Origin: Chelatococcus composti
GTDB lineage: Bacteria; Pseudomonadota; Alphaproteobacteria; Rhizobiales; Beijerinckiaceae
Assembly (NCBI RefSeq): GCF_014201415.1
Contig: NZ_JACHEH010000001.1
Location: forward strand, 434,001-498,000
Length of the DNA: 64,000 bases
Direction of reading: 5' to 3'
Part shown: positions 58,873 to 64,000 of the stretch, one piece after another
How positions within the stretch are numbered: the first letter of the stretch is position 1
Layout: each line of letters starts with the position of its first letter
The notes under the pieces: model-generated
What the model saw: only the letters and a program-made list of their open reading frames with translations
Database searches by the model: none
Told to the model about the DNA's origin: nothing
Program-made: the position numbers and the translations under genes

Positions 58873-60126
58873 TCAGACCGCCCGCAGCAGCACGTGCTTC
58901 TTCTTGCCAAACGACAGCTTGATGACGCCGTCGGCGGTAAGCTGATCGGGATTGAGGATGGCGCGCTCGTCGCTCACCACCACATCGTTCACCTTGAGGC
59001 CGCCGCCCTTGATCTGGCGTCGCGCCTCGCTGGTGGAGGCAACGAGGCCGGCCCTGACGAAGGCGGCCAGCACGCCGAGGCCGGCCTTGAGCTCGTCGGC
59101 GGGCACCTCGACGCTCGGCAGATTCTCGGCCAGCGCGCCCTCCTCGAAAGTCTTCCGCGCCGTCTCGGCCGCCGTCTCGGCCGCCTCGCGGCCGTGGACG
59201 AGCGCGGTGATCTCGGTGGCGAGGATCTTCTTGGCCTCGTTGAGCTCCGCGCCCTGGAGCTGCTCCAGCCGCGCGATCTCGTCGAGCGGCAGGTCAGTGA
59301 AGATCCTGAGAAAGCGACCGACGTCGGCATCCTCGCAGTTGCGCCAGTACTGCCAGAGCCCGTAGGGCGGCAGCATGTCCTCGTTGAGCCACACGGCGCC
59401 GGCGGCCGACTTGCCCATCTTGGCGCCGGAGGCGGTGGTCAGCAGCGGGCAGGTGAGGGCGAAGACCTGTGTGGAATCAACCCGGCGGGCCAGTTCGATG
59501 CCGTTGACGATGTTGCCCCACTGGTCCGAGCCGCCCATCTGCAGGCGGCAGCCGTAGCGGCGGCTGAGTTCGAGGAAGTCGTACGCCTGCAGGATCATGT
59601 AGTTGAACTCAAGGAAGGAGAGCGGCTCTTCCTTGTCGAGGCGCGTCTTCACCGATTCGAAGCTCAGCATGCGGTTGACGGTGAAGTGCCGGCCGATATC
59701 CCGCAGGAAGGGAATGTACTCGAGCCTGTCGAGCCATTCGGCGTTGTCGACCATGATGGCATCCGTCGGGCCGTCGCCGAAGGTGAGGAACTTCGAGAAG
59801 ACCTTACGGATGCCCTCCTTGTTGGCAGCGATCTGCGCATCGTCGAGGAGTGGCCGCGCTTCGTTGCGGAAGGAGGGGTCGCCGATGCGCGTCGTGCCCC
59901 CGCCCATCAGCACGATGGGCTTGTGGCCCGTCTGCTGCAGGCGGCGCAGCATCATGATGTTGGTCATGTGCCCGACGTGCAGGCTCGGCGCGGTCAGGTC
60001 ATAGCCGATATAGGCGACGATCCGTTCCTTCGTGGCGAGGTCGTCGAGCGCCTCGGCATCCGAGATCTGGTGGATGAGCCCGCGCTCGTCCAGCGCGCGC
60101 AGGAATTCGGAACGGTACGTCGTCAT
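58873..60126 (-). CDS. tyrS: Tyrosine--tRNA ligase
   Basis: A 417-residue class I aminoacyl-tRNA synthetase. The HIGH motif appears as HVGH (residues 50-53), GSDQWGN at 199-205 binds tyrosine, and the KMSKS motif as KMGKS (residues 236-240). The C-terminal S4-like RNA-binding domain ([19 protein letters not shown]) is present. Length is standard. A GC hairpin (60154-60175) lies between it and the hydrolase gene on the same strand. Confidence 0.97.
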   Translation of the reverse strand: MTTYRSEFLRALDERGLIHQISDAEALDDLATKERIVAYIGYDLTAPSLHVGHMTNIMMLRRLQQTGHKPIVLMGGGTTRIGDPSFRNEARPLLDDAQIAANKEGIRKVFSKFLTFGDGPTDAIMVDNAEWLDRLEYIPFLRDIGRHFTVNRMLSFESVKTRLDKEEPLSFLEFNYMILQAYDFLELSRRYGCRLQMGGSDQWGNIVNGIELARRVDSTQVFALTCPLLTTASGAKMGKSAAGAVWLNEDMLPPYGLWQYWRNCEDADVGRFLRIFTDLPLDEIARLEQLQGAELNEAKKILATEITALVHGREAAETAAETARKTFEEGALAENLPSVEVPADELKAGLGVLAAFVRAGLVASTSEARRQIKGGGLKVNDVVVSDERAILNPDQLTADGVIKLSFGKKKHVLLRAV

Positions 60127-60153
60127 GTCAGTCTGTCTTGCGTTGGAATGGGA

Positions 60154-60175
60154 CGGGGCGCCCTGAGGCGCCCCG
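60154..60175. terminator. GC-rich hairpin upstream of tyrS
   Basis: CGGGGCGCC, loop CTGA, GGCGCCCCG, 28 bases after the hydrolase stop (reverse strand). No U-run follows on either strand, so it may be a Rho-dependent or mRNA-stabilising element rather than a clean terminator. Confidence 0.45.
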
Positions 60176-60203
60176 CGATCTGGAGCCTGTCTGCGCTCCT
60201 GCG

Positions 60204-60863
60204 TCAGGCGGCATTTTCCCGCGGCGTGCCGATGCGCTTGTCGAGATAGGCGTCGACCGTCCGCATCAGCTCGTCGATTTTGCCGTCGAAGAAGTGGTTG
60301 GCACCCTCGATAACCGCGTGCTCCAGCACGATACCCTTCTGGGTCTTGACCTTTTCGATGATGCTGATGACCTCCTTCGCCGGCGCAACCCGGTCCTCGG
60401 AGCCGTGGACGAAGAGGCCGGAGGACGGGCAGGGCGCGAGGAAGGAGAAATCATAGCGGTTGGCCATGGCCGCGATCGAGAGGAAGCCCTCGATCTCCGG
60501 CCGGCGCATGAGCAGCTGCATGCCGATCCATGCGCCGAAGGACACACCCGCAATCCAGCAGCTGCGCGCGTCAGGATTGAGCGCCTGCACCCAGTCGAGT
60601 GCCGCCGCCGCATCCGACAGCTCGCCGTGCCCGTGATCGAATGTGCCCTGGCTGCGCCCCACACCACGGAAGTTGAAGCGCAGCACGGCGAAGCCCCTGT
60701 TCACATAGGTGTAGAACAGGTTGTAGACGATCTGGTTGTTCATCGTGCCGCCAAACTGCGGGTGCGGATGAAGAATGATCGCGATGGGCGCGCCCTTCTT
60801 CTTCGCAGGCTGGTAGCGGCCTTCAAGACGCCCGGCAGGGCCGTTGAAAATGACTTCAGGCAT
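60204..60863 (-). CDS. Alpha/beta-hydrolase (dienelactone hydrolase-like)
   Basis: A 219-residue cytoplasmic hydrolase. It shows [14 protein letters not shown] (oxyanion region), [11 protein letters not shown], the nucleophile elbow GVSFGAW (G-x-S-x-G, Ser near residue 107), [10 protein letters not shown] (acid) and EGANHFF (His). This set is typical of small alpha/beta hydrolases regularly found upstream of suf operons in Rhizobiales. The substrate is unknown. It is divergent from the cysteine desulfurase gene across 258 bases. Confidence 0.88.
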   Translation of the reverse strand: MPEVIFNGPAGRLEGRYQPAKKKGAPIAIILHPHPQFGGTMNNQIVYNLFYTYVNRGFAVLRFNFRGVGRSQGTFDHGHGELSDAAAALDWVQALNPDARSCWIAGVSFGAWIGMQLLMRRPEIEGFLSIAAMANRYDFSFLAPCPSSGLFVHGSEDRVAPAKEVISIIEKVKTQKGIVLEHAVIEGANHFFDGKIDELMRTVDAYLDKRIGTPRENAA

Positions 60864-60928
60864 GATCCGGCACCGTTACCGCAAGTGAATCGGCGCCACC
60901 GGGGGCCACGCCAGTGGCCGTGGGAATC

Positions 60929-60957
60929 TTGACATGCCGGTCGCGCACTTCTAAACC
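60929..60957 (+). promoter_or_regulatory. Candidate suf operon promoter
   Basis: TTGACA at 60929-60934 and TAAACC at 60952-60957 with a 17-base spacer. The -35 is perfect; the -10 is weak. The Irr/ICE-like palindrome begins about five bases downstream of the -10, over the expected start site. Confidence 0.4.
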
Positions 60958-60961
60958 ACGG

Positions 60962-60976
60962 TTAGAACTGTTCTAA
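60962..60976. promoter_or_regulatory. Irr/ICE-like palindrome upstream of the suf operon
   Basis: TTAGAACTGTTCTAA is a perfect dyad (TTAGAAC, T, GTTCTAA) matching the iron-control element of Rhizobiales, TTTAGAA-N3-TTCTAAA, recognised by Irr. A further TTCTAA at 60949-60954 in the same phase precedes it by 22 bases. Irr responds to haem and iron status; Fe-S assembly operons are known Irr targets in this group. Confidence 0.65.
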
Positions 60977-60998
60977 GAGCCAACCTATACGTGCATCG

Positions 60999-61014
60999 GG
61001 TTGCATATGCAACC
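60999..61014. promoter_or_regulatory. 16-bp perfect palindrome in the suf leader region
   Basis: GGTTGCATATGCAACC is a perfect 16-base palindrome, 108 bases upstream of the desulfurase start. It may be a second operator. Its protein is unknown. Confidence 0.5.
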
Positions 61015-61121
61015 GACAGCGTGGGTGGTGGCTCCGGTGATATGGTCGCTCTTCTCTACCACATCAACTGGGGCAAAAAGCAAGGTTTGTGATCGACGAG
61101 ACGAGGAGGCCGGCAGGAAGA

Positions 61122-62309
61122 ATGGCGGGCATGCGTCATTACCTCGACTACAACGCCTCGGCGCCCCTGCGGCCGGCCGTTCGCGAGGTGATGCTGCGCG
61201 CCTTCGAGGAAGCCGGCAATCCGTCCTCCGTCCATGCCGAAGGGCGCAGGGCGCATGCGCTGATCGAGAGGGCGCGCGAGCAGGTTGCGGCCCTCGTCGG
61301 AGCCCGGGCCCGCGACGTGATTTTCACGAGCGGCGGCTCGGAAGCCAACAATACAGTCATGACGCCGTCGCTGCGGCGCGAGCCGTCCTTCGAGATGCTG
61401 GCGCTGCACCTCATGGGCGCCACCGAGCATGCGAGTGTTCTTTCGGGCAGCCGCTTTCCGGAGGAGGCACGCGAGACGATCCCCGTCGGCGCCGACGGCG
61501 TCGTGGATCTCGACAGTCTCGATGGCCGGCTGCGGCGCCTGGCTCAGGAGAGGGCGGGCGCCCTGGCGCTCGTCAGCCTGCAGGCGGCCAACAGCGAGAC
61601 GGGTGTCATCCAGCCGCTCGCCGCGGTGGCGGAGGTCGTGCACCGCCACGGCGGACTGCTGCATGTCGATGCCGTGCAGGCGGCGGGCAAGATGCCCGTC
61701 GACATGGCCGCCTGGGGGGCGGACGTCATCACCCTGTCCGCCCACAAGATCGGTGGACCGAAGGGCGTCGGCGCATTCGTCACCCGTCCCGGCGTCGAGG
61801 TGCGCGAGCGGCTCGTGCGCGGCGGCGGCCAGGAGGGCGGCTACCGCGCGGGCACGGAGAATGTCGCGGGCATAGCCGGCTTCGGGACGGCTTGCGCGCT
61901 TGCGCGCGAAGAGCTTGCGGATTATGCCGCCGCCACACGTGCACTGCGGGACGGGCTGGAGGCCCGTCTTCGCGCGATCGAACCCGCAGTGGTGTTCTTC
62001 GGCGCCGCGGCCGAGCGGCTGCCGAACACGAGTGCCTTCGCAATCGACGGCCTGAAGGCGGAAACGCTCCTCATGCTGCTCGACCTCGAGGGCATGGCGG
62101 TGTCGTCCGGCTCCGCCTGCTCGTCGGGCAAGGTGCGCCGCTCGCACGTGCTCACGGCGATGGGGGTTCCACCCTCGCTCGCCGAGGGGGCGCTGCGCGT
62201 AAGCTTCGGCTGGGCTTCCACCGAGGCGGATGTGGAATCCTTCGCGACGGCCTTTCATAAAGTGGTCGGCGCTCTCATCTCTCGTCGCAAGGGGCTCAAC
62301 GCCGCCTGA
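61122..62309 (+). CDS. Cysteine desulfurase (NifS/IscS type)
   Basis: A 395-residue PLP enzyme that takes sulfur from cysteine for Fe-S clusters. The ATG at 61122 is preferred (AGGAAG upstream); GTG 61089 and ATG 61131 are alternatives. Seen: [17 protein letters not shown] (N-terminus), SGGSEANN, the PLP lysine in [14 protein letters not shown], and the catalytic cysteine in [17 protein letters not shown]. The RAGTEN and the short loop before the cysteine place it in group I (IscS/NifS), although it leads a suf-type operon. It is followed by sufB 50 bases later. Confidence 0.95.
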   Translation: MAGMRHYLDYNASAPLRPAVREVMLRAFEEAGNPSSVHAEGRRAHALIERAREQVAALVGARARDVIFTSGGSEANNTVMTPSLRREPSFEMLALHLMGATEHASVLSGSRFPEEARETIPVGADGVVDLDSLDGRLRRLAQERAGALALVSLQAANSETGVIQPLAAVAEVVHRHGGLLHVDAVQAAGKMPVDMAAWGADVITLSAHKIGGPKGVGAFVTRPGVEVRERLVRGGGQEGGYRAGTENVAGIAGFGTACALAREELADYAAATRALRDGLEARLRAIEPAVVFFGAAAERLPNTSAFAIDGLKAETLLMLLDLEGMAVSSGSACSSGKVRRSHVLTAMGVPPSLAEGALRVSFGWASTEADVESFATAFHKVVGALISRRKGLNAA

Positions 62310-62359
62310 GACGAGGTCACCAACCCGCGGCCCTTGAAGCCGTGAGAGGAGGTAGTGCA

Positions 62360-63835
<1,476 letters not shown>

Positions 63836-63933
63836 CGCGCAAACGCAACCCAGGCCGTGAGGCGCTGCGGGCGACGTGGAAACCTTCCTTACCGCCCGCA
63901 TCCTCGGCGTCACGAACGGACGGAATTGGAAAA

Positions 63934-64000
63934 ATGCTCCAGATCAACAACCTCGTCGTCGAAATCGAGGGCAAGCGCATCCTTAACGGCCTCGATCTCA
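63934..64000 (+). CDS. sufC: Fe-S assembly ATPase SufC, N-terminal part (cut by window end)
   Basis: The first 22 codons (MLQINNLVVEIEGKRILNGL and on) start at ATG 63934, 98 bases after sufB. The pattern LxIxxLxVxxxGxxILxGLxL is that of the SufC ABC ATPase; Walker A lies beyond the window. Position directly after sufB makes the call firm. Confidence 0.92.
   Translation, partial: MLQINNLVVEIEGKRILNGLDL

Overview
The window is GC-rich, densely coded chromosomal DNA from an alphaproteobacterium, most likely of the order Hyphomicrobiales (Rhizobiales). Evidence for this placement is the complex I accessory subunit NDUFA12, the cobalamin-dependent NrdJ reductase, a cold-shock protein with two cold-shock domains, SdhE next to recG and mfd, opgG-opgH, an N-acetylmuramoyl-alanine amidase followed by PBP1a and prfB, and a suf operon preceded by an Irr/ICE-like palindrome. 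The genus is not certain. No rRNA, tRNA, CRISPR array, prophage or transposase was recognised.

Bases 1-8400 look accessory: the start of an aldehyde dehydrogenase, an NTF2-like protein, a DoxX protein, a HlyD-type adaptor plus DUF2955 membrane protein pair laid out like an aromatic-acid efflux system, and an SDR/carboxymuconolactone-decarboxylase-like pair. Three LysR regulators sit among them, each divergent from a neighbouring gene or pair. Two copies of an 84-88 bp repeat with a GC-rich hairpin lie downstream of two of the regulators.

Bases 8650-29900 are mostly housekeeping. They hold nrdJ (reverse strand) with a structured leader, NDUFA12, a DUF2155 protein, aat, the periplasmic-glucan operon opgG-opgH (with aat downstream), glmU and glmS for UDP-GlcNAc supply, a YbaN protein, a DUF502 protein, recG, sdhE and mfd.

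Bases 29900-39400 form a sugar-use block: a ROK regulator, an ABC importer (ATPase, permease, binding protein), a PfkB-family kinase, zwf and edd, all on the forward strand with short gaps or overlaps. A xylulokinase (reverse strand) converges on it, and eda lies about 3.6 kb beyond edd. Together they would carry an imported sugar through phosphorylation and the Entner-Doudoroff route to pyruvate. No 6-phosphogluconolactonase gene and no phosphoglucose isomerase gene is present in the window.

Bases 40900-58600 hold a DUF192 protein and a double cold-shock protein, a sirtuin, eda, a DUF1624 membrane protein with a cysteine-rich tail, RNase E with a long leader, the amidase, PBP1a, prfB with the classical +1 frameshift site, an M23 peptidase, a Bcp-type peroxiredoxin and a very large AsmA/YhdP-like protein: largely envelope and RNA/protein maintenance functions. 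Bases 58600-64000 hold a decayed alpha/beta-hydrolase fragment, tyrS, an alpha/beta hydrolase and the start of an iron-sulfur assembly operon (cysteine desulfurase, sufB, sufC cut by the window end).

The most interesting material is regulatory: inverted repeats covering the ribosome binding sites of two accessory genes, a probable ROK operator over the promoter of the sugar operon, and the paired palindromes in front of the suf operon.
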